Below the pieces are notes generated by a model that was not told the DNA's origin, did not search any database, and saw only the letters and a program-made list of their open reading frames with translations. A stretch of 35,795 nucleotides of DNA from Prevotella sp. (GTDB lineage: Bacteria > Bacteroidota > Bacteroidia > Bacteroidales > Dysgonomonadaceae). Each line of letters begins with the position of its first letter. The first letter of the stretch is position 1. This document shows positions 26,242 through 35,267 of the stretch, in pieces. The position numbers and the translations under genes were made by a program. The stretch is taken from positions 1 to 35,795 of the forward strand of contig JAITVV010000059.1 in assembly GCA_031285625.1 (NCBI GenBank). The letters run 5' to 3'.

Positions 26242-27444
26242 ATGAAAGCGACACTCAAAATTTTACTCAGGAACAATTACCGGACAAAGGAAGGCAAACG
26301 TCAGGTTTGCATCCGTTATACATCCTATAGACAGGCAACGTTTATAGGGTTAAACATATCCGTACACCCCAAAGACTGGAACGATAGCAGAAAGCAGGTC
26401 AAGGCTACCGAGCCACACCATTTGCTTTACAACCGCATTATTAAGGAACAGTACCATAAATCGGAAGGCATCATACTGGATAATTTCCTGACACCCCTAA
26501 CCACTAAAGACTTTATAGCGAAGCTAAAGGATAAACATTATGGTAACGAAGACTTCTATACTTTCATAGAAAACGAGTTGGAACTCATCAAGTCTTCCCG
26601 AGCGAGCCAAACCCTGTCCAACTACCGCAACCTTATCAACAAGATGAAGGAATGGAAACCCTCATTAACCTTCAATGAAATCACACTGGAATACATCCAG
26701 CGTTTCCACGACCACGAACTGAAAACAGGCAACATACTCTCCACTATCTATAAGAAACACGCCAATTTCAAGTTCCTGCTGGGTCTTGCGGTAAACAAGG
26801 AATACATGGAAAAGAACCCATACGAAAAGTTCGAGATAAAGAAGATAACAAAGGCACAGAATAACGATATACTGACCGAAGACGAACTGAAGATACTTCA
26901 AGAAGCCTATAACCAAGACAGATATACCGGAGGCAAGAAAGAAGTCCTGCGTGACTTCCTCTTTAGCTGTTACACCTCACTCAGTTATGCTGAGTTCCAC
27001 AATGTTACTTACGGCGATTTAAAGCCCGTTACGATAAAAGTAGATGGCAAGGAAGAAACATACCCTCTATTATGCAATGACCGCCAGAAAACGGCTGTAT
27101 TGTATAAGATACCCATTGTCTCACCCATAGTAGAACAGTTATTGGAACGAAAGACAAAAAAAGGAGATAAGGAAGCATTCCAAAAGATATTTTCTCCTTT
27201 GACTAACCAGCCGACTAACCGTTATTTGAAAGAAATCATAGAAGACCTGAATATTAATAAGACGATGACCTTTCATCGAGCAAGACATAGTTTCCGCACG
27301 ATAGCTGCGAAGAAAGGTATCCGGGACAGCATAGCCGAACGGATTATGGGGCATGCCGAGGGTAACGACATTCAAAATATCTACATGCACCTGAGTGACG
27401 AGGATATTGTTAGGGAGATGCTGGATAAGTGGGTGGTAAAGTAA
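26242..27444 (+). CDS. int: Tyrosine recombinase of the IntDOT/Bacteroidota integrase type
   Basis: 400 residues. An arm-binding N-terminal region (about 1-95, with IRYTSYRQATFIGLNISVH), a SAM-like core-binding domain (about 103-195) and a catalytic domain (about 210-400). Catalytic set: K283 (RQKTAVLY), H345 and R348 (HRARHSF), H371 (GHAEGND) and nucleophile Y381 (IYMHLS). The first catalytic Arg (Arg I), expected in TGLRYSD-type motifs, is Ser here (TSLSYAEF, S248). IntDOT of conjugative transposons is known to have Ser at this place, so this is a family trait and not damage. The gene is complete, but no other element genes (excisionase, mobilisation) are visible, so the element is either a remnant or a simple cargo island. 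Its more GC-rich composition differs from the left-hand neighbours. It converges with the second AraC gene. Confidence 0.92.
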   Translation: MKATLKILLRNNYRTKEGKRQVCIRYTSYRQATFIGLNISVHPKDWNDSRKQVKATEPHHLLYNRIIKEQYHKSEGIILDNFLTPLTTKDFIAKLKDKHYGNEDFYTFIENELELIKSSRASQTLSNYRNLINKMKEWKPSLTFNEITLEYIQRFHDHELKTGNILSTIYKKHANFKFLLGLAVNKEYMEKNPYEKFEIKKITKAQNNDILTEDELKILQEAYNQDRYTGGKKEVLRDFLFSCYTSLSYAEFHNVTYGDLKPVTIKVDGKEETYPLLCNDRQKTAVLYKIPIVSPIVEQLLERKTKKGDKEAFQKIFSPLTNQPTNRYLKEIIEDLNINKTMTFHRARHSFRTIAAKKGIRDSIAERIMGHAEGNDIQNIYMHLSDEDIVREMLDKWVVK

Positions 27445-27534
27445 ATTGCAGGATAGTGCACGATAGGGCGGTATATAGTTTAAATTTTAAAATATTTTTT
27501 TCAATGATTATTAAGATACGTGAATTAAACTATC

Positions 27535-28395
27535 TTAGCTAATATATGTACTCCGGTAGCCGCCGGGAGTTAGTCCCGTATATTGCTTGAACAACCGGTT
27601 AAAATAAGAGATATTGTCAATGGATAAATTAAGGGCGATATCGGTTATTTGCATATCCGTTGTTAAAAGCAGTAATTGCGCCCTCTCGATTTTCTTTTGG
27701 TTTATATATTTTACGGGAGTGCAGTCCAGTTCTTTCCTGAAAATACGGGTTAAATGGTCTACGGAGACGCACGCGATATCAGCCAGCCGGAGCAGCGTGA
27801 TATCTTTATCCATATTTTCATGAATGTATTGCATACATTTATTTATCCGTTCGTTTTTATATCTCATTTTCAGGCCGGCAAACCGGAGGAAGCGGGAAAC
27901 CAGCCAGGATAGTATGCTCTGGGTTTCCATGAACGAGTGCACAGGCAATATATTGTTGTCGGCTACATATCGGGAAAACGCGGGCATATTATCGTATACG
28001 CCGGGGTCTATGTGCTTCAGTTCCCTGTCCGGGTTTATATGCATCAGCCTTTTAACGAGCGACAGTTCCAGGGAGTCCGCGCTGATTTCAACCGGAAAAT
28101 CAAGTTTATCGAAAAGAGGTTCCCTATTATTTATCTTTTCATAAAAATGTATATAATAGAGGGAAAACAAACCGTCGCATTCATCGTCATGCAACGTGAA
28201 GGGTGGGGTAAGGTACAGGCTCCCGGGCTTCAATACATACATCTTTCCATTGATATATGTTCTGGCCTGTCCGCCGGTTACATAGTATATGCGGGCAAAC
28301 GGGCTGCAAACCTTTTTCCAGTTCCAGTCGGCATTCAGTTCCGAGAAACCGATATTCAGCAGGATGAAGCTTAAGTTATCGACAAGTTTATGCAT
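27535..28395 (-). CDS. AraC-family transcriptional regulator of fucose genes, copy 2
   Basis: 286 residues from the ATG at 28395, chosen because it aligns with the start of copy 1 (MHKLVDNLSFILLN against MGRLIENLNLILLN); the frame is open for 15 more codons upstream. Sensor domain blocks FARIYYVTGGQARTYINGK and LYLTPPFTLHDDE match copy 1. The AraC domain has LADIACVSVDHLTRIFRKE and the second motif IALNLSIDNISYFNRLFKQY, identical to copy 1 in its recognition helix. The first motif differs at several positions from copy 1. GC content is clearly higher than in copy 1. It is divergent from fucI copy 2, with a near-consensus -7 box (TATATTCG, 28437-28430, minus strand). It probably activates the complete fuc operon and the third site at 35268. 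Confidence 0.88.
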   Translation of the reverse strand: MHKLVDNLSFILLNIGFSELNADWNWKKVCSPFARIYYVTGGQARTYINGKMYVLKPGSLYLTPPFTLHDDECDGLFSLYYIHFYEKINNREPLFDKLDFPVEISADSLELSLVKRLMHINPDRELKHIDPGVYDNMPAFSRYVADNNILPVHSFMETQSILSWLVSRFLRFAGLKMRYKNERINKCMQYIHENMDKDITLLRLADIACVSVDHLTRIFRKELDCTPVKYINQKKIERAQLLLLTTDMQITDIALNLSIDNISYFNRLFKQYTGLTPGGYRSTYIS

Positions 28396-28477
28396 GGCAG
28401 GTGTCGTTTTTATGGCTTGGTTACGAATGCGAATATACACATTAACAAGTTATCACAGTACTGTTTTCTTTAAAATA

Positions 28478-28542
28478 TCGGATTTGTGATATTAACTGGT
28501 CGGTAAAGTGAAAGTTATTTTTGCTTCAAGAATCTATATTTG
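28478..28542 (+). promoter_or_regulatory. AraC-type operator and promoter of the complete fuc operon
   Basis: Half-sites TCGGATTTGTGAT (from 28478) and TCGGTAAAGTGAA (from 28500) are 22 bp apart. The -7 box TATATTTG (28535-28542) begins 35 bp after the second half-site start. This box overlaps a TTG codon at 28540 that would otherwise be read as an upstream start of fucI, which rules that start out. Confidence 0.78.
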
Positions 28543-28599
28543 CATATAGCCCGGATAAAACAGGATTTAAATAATCAACCGTTAAAATCTAAAAATATC

Positions 28600-30387
28600 A
28601 TGACAAGAAAAAGATTTCAAGGCGAATGGCCTAAAATTGGTATCCGTCCCACAATCGACGGACGTATGGGTGGTGTACGTGAATCACTCGAGACCCAGAC
28701 TATGAACATGGCGAAAAGTGTGGTTAGCCTGTTAACCGCTACACTTAAATATCCTGACGGGACTCCCGTGCAGTGCGTGATTGCGGATTCTACAATCGGC
28801 CGCGTAGCCGAAAGTGCAGCATGTGCTGAAAAATTCCGCAGGGAAGGAGTTGGCGTGACCATTACCGTTACTCCCTGCTGGTGTTATGGCAGCGAAACGA
28901 TGGATATGGAACCGCATACGGTTAAAGCTGTCTGGGGATTCAATGGCACAGAGCGCCCCGGAGCAGTATATCTTGCGGCAGTATTAGCCGGACATGCACA
29001 AAAAGGATTGCCTGCCTTTGGCATCTATGGACGTGATGTTCAGGATGCAGGTACTACCGAATTGCCTGCCGATGTGAAAGAAAAACTGCTTCGTTTTGCT
29101 AAAGCTGCATTAGCAGTCGCTACTATGCGCGGCAAATCATATCTGTCTATCGGAGCCGTATGTATGGGTATAGCAGGGTCTATCGTGAATACAGATTTCT
29201 TTGAAGATTACCTGGGCATGCGTTGCGAAGGTATAGACGAAGTGGAAATTATCCGCCGTATGACCGAAGGCATCTATGATAAGGAAGAATACGAAAAAGC
29301 ATTGGCATGGGCAAAAGCTAACTGCAAACAGGGTGAAGATAATATTAACCGTCCCGACCTGAAAAGAGACCCGGCCGGCAGTGATAAGGATTGGGAGTTT
29401 ATCGTAAAAATGACGCTCATTGTGCGCGACCTGATGGCAGGTAATCCGAAGCTCAAGGATATGGGATTTGGTGAAGAAGCATTGGGACACAATGCAATTG
29501 TCGCAGGATTTCAGGGCCAACGCCAGTGGACAGACTTTTATCCGAATGGCGACTTTACCGAAGCTATCCTTAATTCATCGTTTGACTGGACGGGAATACG
29601 TTCTCCTTATGTTTTGGCAACAGAAAACGATGCGCTGAACGGAACTGCGATGTTGTTCGGGTACTTATTAACAAATACAGCCCAGATATTCGCCGACGTG
29701 CGCACTTACTGGAGTGCCGAGGCTGTTGAACGTGTTACAGGAAAGAAACTGGACGGTTTGGCCTCAGGAGGAATGATTCATCTTATCAATTCCGGTGCGG
29801 CTACTCTGGATGGTAGCGGTCGCCAGAATGATGAAAATGGTAAGCCTACTATGAAACCGTTCTGGAACATTACCGAGGCAGAGGCGAAAGCCTGTCTGGA
29901 TGCAACTACATGGATGCCTGCCAACCGTGAATATTTCCGTGGGGGTGGTTTTTCATCTAAATTCCTGACTCGTGGAGGCATGCCATGTACAATGGTGCGC
30001 CTGAATCTGGTGAAAGGTCTCGGGCCTGTCTTGCAGATTGCCGAAGGATGGACTGTAGAACTGGAGCCTGCTGTACACAAAATACTGGATGATCGCACAG
30101 ATAAAGGCTGGCCTACAACATGGTTTGTGCCTCGCCTGACTGACGATCCTAATTTCAAGGATGTATACTCGGTAATGAACAACTGGGGAGCCAACCATGG
30201 TTCTATCAGTTGCGGGCATATCGGTGCCGATCTGATTACTTTGGCATCCATGCTTCGCATCCCTGTTTGTATGCACAATGTGAGCGCCGATAATATTTAC
30301 CGTCCGGCTGCATGGGCTGCATTCGGTATGGATAAGGAAGGCGCCGATTATCGCGCTTGTCAGACTTATGGACCTCTTTATAAATAA
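28600..30387 (+). CDS. fucI: L-fucose isomerase, copy 2
   Basis: 595 residues from the ATG at 28600. The frame is open to a TTG at 28540, but that lies inside the promoter. Same reaction and metal ligands as copy 1 ([23 protein letters not shown]). It is the first gene of the complete set fucI-fucO-fucA-fucK-fucP. A 163-bp gap with a Bacteroidota repeat element separates it from fucO. About 90% of residues match copy 1, but synonymous positions are heavily changed and GC is higher. The two are therefore long separated, and one of them was probably gained by transfer rather than by local duplication. Confidence 0.96.
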   Translation: MTRKRFQGEWPKIGIRPTIDGRMGGVRESLETQTMNMAKSVVSLLTATLKYPDGTPVQCVIADSTIGRVAESAACAEKFRREGVGVTITVTPCWCYGSETMDMEPHTVKAVWGFNGTERPGAVYLAAVLAGHAQKGLPAFGIYGRDVQDAGTTELPADVKEKLLRFAKAALAVATMRGKSYLSIGAVCMGIAGSIVNTDFFEDYLGMRCEGIDEVEIIRRMTEGIYDKEEYEKALAWAKANCKQGEDNINRPDLKRDPAGSDKDWEFIVKMTLIVRDLMAGNPKLKDMGFGEEALGHNAIVAGFQGQRQWTDFYPNGDFTEAILNSSFDWTGIRSPYVLATENDALNGTAMLFGYLLTNTAQIFADVRTYWSAEAVERVTGKKLDGLASGGMIHLINSGAATLDGSGRQNDENGKPTMKPFWNITEAEAKACLDATTWMPANREYFRGGGFSSKFLTRGGMPCTMVRLNLVKGLGPVLQIAEGWTVELEPAVHKILDDRTDKGWPTTWFVPRLTDDPNFKDVYSVMNNWGANHGSISCGHIGADLITLASMLRIPVCMHNVSADNIYRPAAWAAFGMDKEGADYRACQTYGPLYK

Positions 30388-30397
30388 TTTATGTGTG

Positions 30398-30512
30398 AGG
30401 CTGTCTGAAAGGTAGTTGTTTGTCATCCTGACCAACGAGAAGGATTTATCTTCTTATTGTAAGAGATGTTTCACTACGTTCAACATGACAAAAAGCCCTT
30501 TTAGACAGCTTT
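30398..30512. repeat. Palindromic repeat element between fucI and fucO (MITE/REP-like)
   Basis: The outer ends AGGCTGTCTGAAA (30398 on) and TTTTAGACAGCTT (to 30512) form imperfect inverted repeats. Inside, TTGTCATCCTGA and a later TTCAACATGACAA form a nested imperfect dyad. The core wording (GTCATCCTGA, TTCACTACGTTCA, CATGACAA) resembles a dispersed repeat that I know from many Bacteroidota genomes. It lies within the fuc operon and would fold into a long hairpin in the transcript, so it may reduce or process the message between fucI and fucO. Confidence 0.7.
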
Positions 30513-30550
30513 ATATTTAAAATTCTACATACTCACAAATAAATGAAACT

Positions 30551-31705
30551 ATGATAAACAGATTCGTTCTGAATGAGGTGGCTTATTTTGGTCCGGGCGC
30601 CCGTCTAGTTTTACCTGATGAGATAAAAAGACTGGGATTGCATAAGGCTTTTGTTGTGACAGATAAAGATCTGATAAAGTTCGGTGTGGCTGAAAAAGTG
30701 CTTTCTGTTCTTGAAACGGCAAAAATACCATATGAAGTGTTCAGTGAAATAAAACAGAATCCGACTGTAAAGAATGTAAAAGACGGATTGACTGCATATG
30801 CCGGATCGGGAGCCGATTTTATTCTGGCTATTGGTGGAGGTTCATCTATCGATACGGCGAAGGCTATAGGCATTGTTTCCAATAATCCGGAATTCAGTGA
30901 TATTGTTTCCCTGGAAGGAACAGCGGCCACCAAAAATAAATCAGTACCTGTTATTGCGTTGCCTACCACGGCCGGAACAGCCGCCGAGGTAACAATCAAC
31001 TATGTGATAACAGACGAAGTAAATCAAAAGAAAATGGTTTGCGTCGATCCGAATGATATACCGATTCTGGCTATTGTAGACGCAGAACTGATGTACACAT
31101 TGCCGAAGAGCCTTACGGCAGCTACGGGTATGGATGCATTGACTCATGCTATAGAAGGCTTGATTACAAAAGGGGCATGGGAGATGAGTGATATGTTCGA
31201 AATAAAGGCTATCGAAATGATAAACCGCCACTTGGTGACTGCTACATTCGAACCGGATAATGCTGAAGCCCGCAACGGTATGGCTGTAGCTCAATATATT
31301 GCAGGAATGGCATTCTCAAATGTAGGCTTGGGTCTTGTACATGGTATGGCGCATCCTCTGGGTGCAATATTCGATATACCGCATGGTGTGGCAAATGCTA
31401 TGTTGCTCCCTACAGTGATGGAATATAATTCTCCTGCTGCTATCGGCAAATATGTGACAATAGCTAAGGCGATGGATGTATATCAGCCCGGAAAATCGAA
31501 AGTAGAAAACGCGCAACTGGCGATCAATGCCGTAAAACACCTGGCTGAAAAAGTCGGTATACCTGAACATTTGAGTGAATTCGGAATTACAGAAAACGAT
31601 TTGGATAAACTGGCAGAAGCGGCAGTAAATGATGTTTGCACTCCCGGCAATCCGAGGGAAGTAACCAAAGAAATTATTATTGAATTATATAGAAAAGTAT
31701 TATGA
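30551..31705 (+). CDS. fucO: Lactaldehyde reductase (iron-dependent alcohol dehydrogenase)
   Basis: 384 residues, matching FucO of the group III alcohol dehydrogenases. The NAD-binding motif GGGSSIDTAK is at 95-104. Predicted Fe ligands are D195 and H199 (GMDALTHA), H264 (GLVHGMAHP) and H278 (DIPHG), in the same order as in E. coli FucO. It reduces L-lactaldehyde, made by fuculose-phosphate aldolase, to 1,2-propanediol with NADH during anaerobic growth. Its presence predicts propanediol as an end product of fucose use. Its last four bases overlap the start of fucA (ATGA), indicating translational coupling. Copy 1 of the locus has no fucO between fucI and fucA. Confidence 0.94.
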   Translation: MINRFVLNEVAYFGPGARLVLPDEIKRLGLHKAFVVTDKDLIKFGVAEKVLSVLETAKIPYEVFSEIKQNPTVKNVKDGLTAYAGSGADFILAIGGGSSIDTAKAIGIVSNNPEFSDIVSLEGTAATKNKSVPVIALPTTAGTAAEVTINYVITDEVNQKKMVCVDPNDIPILAIVDAELMYTLPKSLTAATGMDALTHAIEGLITKGAWEMSDMFEIKAIEMINRHLVTATFEPDNAEARNGMAVAQYIAGMAFSNVGLGLVHGMAHPLGAIFDIPHGVANAMLLPTVMEYNSPAAIGKYVTIAKAMDVYQPGKSKVENAQLAINAVKHLAEKVGIPEHLSEFGITENDLDKLAEAAVNDVCTPGNPREVTKEIIIELYRKVL

Positions 31706-32346
31706 TAACCCAGGAACATATAGAGCAGTTTATAGAAGCTGCTCATCGTGTCGGTCGCGAACGTCTTCAATTATGCAGTAGTGGAAACCTGTCGTGGAGA
31801 GTAGAAGAAAACCGGGCTTTGGTATCGGGAACAGGTTCATGGTTGCCGCGTCTAGCCAAAGAGAATGTTGCCATATGCGATATTTCAACAGGAATGCCTG
31901 TCGATGGACCTAAACCGTCTATGGAGAGCGTATTTCATTTAGGCGTTTTGCGTGAGCGTAAAGACATGAATGTGGTACTGCATTTCCAGTCGGAATTTGC
32001 TACTATCGTTTCCTGTATGAAGAATAAACCGGGAAACTTTAATGTTGTGGCAGAAGTTCCTTGTTATTGCGGAAAAGAAATTCCTGTTATACCTTATTTC
32101 CGTCCGGGATCGAAAGAACTGGCAGAGGCAGTAACAGAAGCATTGACCGATCACGATTGTGTGCTGATGGGCAAACACGGTCAGGCTGTATGTGGAAAAG
32201 ACTTTGACGATGCTTTTCAGAAGGCCGTATTTTTCGAACTCGCATGTAGCATTATTGTACGTGCTGGTGAAGGAAACTATCAGACTCTGACCGAAGATGA
32301 AATTCGCGATCTTGAAGTTTATATATTGGGAAAAAACACAAAATAA
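31702..32346 (+). CDS. fucA: L-fuculose-phosphate aldolase (class II aldolase/adducin family)
   Basis: 214 residues, the usual size. It should split L-fuculose 1-phosphate into dihydroxyacetone phosphate and L-lactaldehyde. The phosphate-binding LCSSGNLSWR (24-33) and VSGTGSW (41-47) and the catalytic E75 (KPSMES) are present. Of the three Zn-binding histidines known in E. coli FucA, H94 (in LHFQSEF) and H159 (GKHGQAVCG) are present. The second His of the H-x-H pair is replaced by Q96. The protein starts at an ATGA overlap with fucO and ends 5 bp before fucK, so all are co-translated. The replacement may be a feature of a Bacteroidota subgroup, and the assignment to fuculose phosphate rests mainly on the operon. 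Confidence 0.88.
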   Translation: MITQEHIEQFIEAAHRVGRERLQLCSSGNLSWRVEENRALVSGTGSWLPRLAKENVAICDISTGMPVDGPKPSMESVFHLGVLRERKDMNVVLHFQSEFATIVSCMKNKPGNFNVVAEVPCYCGKEIPVIPYFRPGSKELAEAVTEALTDHDCVLMGKHGQAVCGKDFDDAFQKAVFFELACSIIVRAGEGNYQTLTEDEIRDLEVYILGKNTK

Positions 32347-32351
32347 ATACG

Positions 32352-33812
32352 ATGGCTTATTTGGCTTTAGATCTCGGTGCCGGAAGTGGCCGGGCTATTG
32401 TAGGAACTATTGAGGACGAAAAACTGGAACTTATTGAAATACACCGTTTCAATAATGTTCCCGTAAAGATGGGAAATACTCTCTATTGGGATTTTCTATC
32501 CTTATTTTCGAATATCAAAGAGAGTATCCGGTTGGCTGTAAAAAGAGGCTATGTGTTGCAAGGAATAGCTGTGGATACCTGGGGTGTTGATTTCGGACTA
32601 ATTGACAAATCCGGTAAATTACTCTCGAACCCTGTATGCTACCGGGATAGCCGTACTAAAGGAATGATGCCGGGAGCAATGAAATTAATATCTCAGAACG
32701 AACTGTATTCCATAACCGGAATCCAGCAAATGGAGATTAATTCTGTATTCCAGCTAATGAGCATGGGGAAACATAAAGATCCGACTTTATTAGTGGGGGA
32801 CAGACTATTGTTTACACCGGATCTGATAAACTTTTTCCTCACAGGCACTGTCTGCAATGAGTACACAATAGCTTCGACTTCCCAACTCTTAAACGCCCAA
32901 ACAAAAGAATGGGAAAAAAGTATATTCGACCGGCTGGGTCTGCCATCACATATGATGAGTGAAATCATACACCCTTGTTCTGTGATAGGAGAATTAAACA
33001 AGGATATTGCGGTGGAAACAGGAGTCGAAAACTCCAACGTATTTGCCGTAGGCTCTCATGATACAGCGAGCGCTATAGCTGCTATTCCGATGGAAGATGA
33101 TAATTGTGCCTTTCTTAGTTCAGGAACATGGTCTTTGCTGGGAGTTTTGCTGGACGAACCGATACTTAGTAATGAAGCTATGAATAATGAATTTACGAAT
33201 GAAGGCGGGGTTGATAATAAGATTCTCTTTATGAGGAATATTACAGGGCTTTGGTTGCTTCAACGTTTAATAGCCGAATGGGAAAAAAGTAATGAGGAAC
33301 TGTCTTATGAATATCTTTTATCAGCATGTAATCAAAGTGAACCTTTCCGCAGTATTGTAGACAGTGACGATCCGCTATTCAACAATCCGGCTTCAATGAC
33401 TGCGGCAATCAGGGAATATTGTACATATACTAACCAGAAATGCCCTGAAACACAAGGGGAGTTTGTTCGTTGTGTCCTTGAATCACTGGCTTTGAAGTAT
33501 AAAGTTGTGATGGAGAAACTGCAGGACTGTACAGGTAAGAAGATACAAAAGTTATATGTAGTAGGGGGAGGCAGCCGGAATGAGCTGTTGAACCAGTATA
33601 TATCGGACGCCCTGAATATGGAGGTAATCACAGGGCTTACAGAAGCAACAGCCATCGGAAATATCGTACAACAGGCTATAGCGAATAAACAGCTGGCGAA
33701 TATGAAAAAAGGCCATCAGATAATAAGTAACAGCTTTGATTTTAAATCTTACTATCCTCAAAACAGTGAAGATTGGGAGAATGCGGTGAAAACGTATGCC
33801 AATATATTCTGA
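32352..33812 (+). CDS. fucK: L-fuculokinase (FGGY family, rhamnulokinase-like)
   Basis: 486 residues. FGGY-type ATPase motifs are DLGAGSGRAI (7-16), VDTWGVDFGL (74-83), VGSHDTASAIAA (about 237-248) and SSGTWSLLG. The sequence is closer in style to rhamnulokinase than to enterobacterial FucK, as usual for the fuculokinase of Bacteroidota. It phosphorylates L-fuculose at C1 in the cytosol, feeding fucA. It is 5 bp after fucA and 38 bp before fucP. A rhamnulokinase function is possible from sequence alone, but no rhaA or rhaD is nearby and all neighbours are fucose genes. Confidence 0.9.
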   Translation: MAYLALDLGAGSGRAIVGTIEDEKLELIEIHRFNNVPVKMGNTLYWDFLSLFSNIKESIRLAVKRGYVLQGIAVDTWGVDFGLIDKSGKLLSNPVCYRDSRTKGMMPGAMKLISQNELYSITGIQQMEINSVFQLMSMGKHKDPTLLVGDRLLFTPDLINFFLTGTVCNEYTIASTSQLLNAQTKEWEKSIFDRLGLPSHMMSEIIHPCSVIGELNKDIAVETGVENSNVFAVGSHDTASAIAAIPMEDDNCAFLSSGTWSLLGVLLDEPILSNEAMNNEFTNEGGVDNKILFMRNITGLWLLQRLIAEWEKSNEELSYEYLLSACNQSEPFRSIVDSDDPLFNNPASMTAAIREYCTYTNQKCPETQGEFVRCVLESLALKYKVVMEKLQDCTGKKIQKLYVVGGGSRNELLNQYISDALNMEVITGLTEATAIGNIVQQAIANKQLANMKKGHQIISNSFDFKSYYPQNSEDWENAVKTYANIF

Positions 33813-33850
33813 AATAACTATTTTGTGATTGAAAAAAGAATTAATACCAT

Positions 33851-35185
33851 ATGAACAACACTAAGAAATCATTATTTACGGGAAGTCAGGGACAAAGTTA
33901 CCTGTTTCCTTTCATCCTGATAACAAGCCTTTTCTTCTTATGGGGGTTTGCCCACAGCCTGCTGGATGTATTAAATAAACATTTCCAGGATTCACTGCAT
34001 CTGACAAAGGCCCAATCGGGAGCCGTACAGGCATCGGCCTATGGAGCTTATTTCCTGATGGCGATACCGGCAGGTATAATTGCCCGGAAATTTGGGTATA
34101 AAAGAGGTATAATCGTAGGGCTTATCTTGTTTGCCTTAGGTGCATTCTGGTTTGTCCCGGCAGTAAGCATCGATACATTCTGGGCTTTTTTGCTGGGACT
34201 TCTTATTCTGTTTTGCGGGCTGACCTGCCTCGAAACAGTGGCTAATCCGTATACAATCGTATTGGGACCACCCGAAACATCTGCCAGCCGTATTAATCTT
34301 GCACAGACATTCAATGCTATCGGATGGATACTGGGCCCTTTGGTAGGCTCTATACTTATCTTTGGTAATGAGTCGGATAAATCTATATTTGAATTATTTA
34401 CAGAAGCGCTGGAGAAAGTCTTTCTGGGTGCTGCTGACACAGTTCAGACTGTGGCAAATACCGTAGAGGAACATACCGGTAATTCGGCCCTGATACCACC
34501 CTATGTAAGTTTAGGTATCTTAGTCCTTTTGGTGCTGGTTCTGTTCTTATTCACCAAACTTCCGGAGATATCCTCAAACGATGACGCACATCGAGCAGAA
34601 GTTGATAATACTATCACAAATAATAAACCATTGGTCAAACAAAAGCATTTCGTGATGGCTGTTATAGCCCAGCTTTTATATGTGGCGGCGCAAACCGGTA
34701 TCGGCAGCTTTTTTATTAACTACACGATAGAAGTAAAAGAGCTGCAACTGAACGAAATGCAGGGTGGACTCTTGCTCGGTATGGGCGGTATGGCATTGTT
34801 TGCCATCGGACGCTTCTCGGGAAGCTTTATCATGCGAAAAATCAAGCCCGGAACCTTATTGGGTACATTTGCCCTGATAAATACCTTGCTAATGCTGTTT
34901 GTGACTCTTAATCATAACCGCTTTGGTGTAATGGCACTGATTGCATCCTATCTGTTTATGTCGATTATGTTCCCTTCCATTTTTGCCTTGGGGGTAAAAG
35001 GCTTGGGGGAGAAAACAAAAACGGCAGCCTCTATTCTTGTACTGACAGTAGTCGGAGGGGCTATAGCGCCTGGTCTTATGGGAGTAATAGGAGCGAAAAG
35101 CATGAATACAGGCTTTATTATTCCGCTAATCTGCTTCTTGTATATTTCATTTTTCGGATATATAGGCGGACGGATAAAAAATTGA
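33851..35185 (+). CDS. fucP: L-fucose:H+ symporter (MFS)
   Basis: 444 residues with about 12 membrane segments, the first being FILITSLFFLWGFAHSLLD (21-39). Residues matching the functional acidic pair of E. coli FucP are D39 (after SLLD) and E128 (CLETVANPY). The typical LGPPETSASRINLAQTFN block is at about 136-153. A soluble central loop of about 45 residues (around 175-215, rich in Glu, Thr and Val) is longer than in E. coli. It brings free fucose across the inner membrane. It is the last recognised gene of the operon; no fucU mutarotase is found. No clear terminator follows before the third operator at 35268. Confidence 0.94.
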   Translation: MNNTKKSLFTGSQGQSYLFPFILITSLFFLWGFAHSLLDVLNKHFQDSLHLTKAQSGAVQASAYGAYFLMAIPAGIIARKFGYKRGIIVGLILFALGAFWFVPAVSIDTFWAFLLGLLILFCGLTCLETVANPYTIVLGPPETSASRINLAQTFNAIGWILGPLVGSILIFGNESDKSIFELFTEALEKVFLGAADTVQTVANTVEEHTGNSALIPPYVSLGILVLLVLVLFLFTKLPEISSNDDAHRAEVDNTITNNKPLVKQKHFVMAVIAQLLYVAAQTGIGSFFINYTIEVKELQLNEMQGGLLLGMGGMALFAIGRFSGSFIMRKIKPGTLLGTFALINTLLMLFVTLNHNRFGVMALIASYLFMSIMFPSIFALGVKGLGEKTKTAASILVLTVVGGAIAPGLMGVIGAKSMNTGFIIPLICFLYISFFGYIGGRIKN

Positions 35186-35267
35186 AAAACAATTATTTGC
35201 TTTATGAAGTAAAGAGTCCGGATACCTTATTCTATTCACAAATATGAATATCCTTATATTAAGAATG

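Noticed and set aside
27476-27532. Inverted repeat TAGTTTAA/TTAAACTA between integrase and AraC copy 2 as terminator or attachment site
   Set aside because: The stem is short and AT-only with a loop of about 41 nt, and no second copy flanks the left boundary.
23994-30387. The two fucI copies as an assembly duplication or a recent tandem copy
   Set aside because: The DNA differs throughout, mainly at third codon positions, and GC differs. An artefact or recent copy would be nearly identical.
29778-30435. Long minus-strand open frames opposite fucI copy 2 and copy 1
   Set aside because: They are shadows of a conserved coding strand and have no domain or start context.
32352-33812. Kinase as xylulokinase or ribulokinase for the arabinan pathway
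   Set aside because: Motifs are of the rhamnulokinase/fuculokinase branch and the gene is embedded in the fuc operon.
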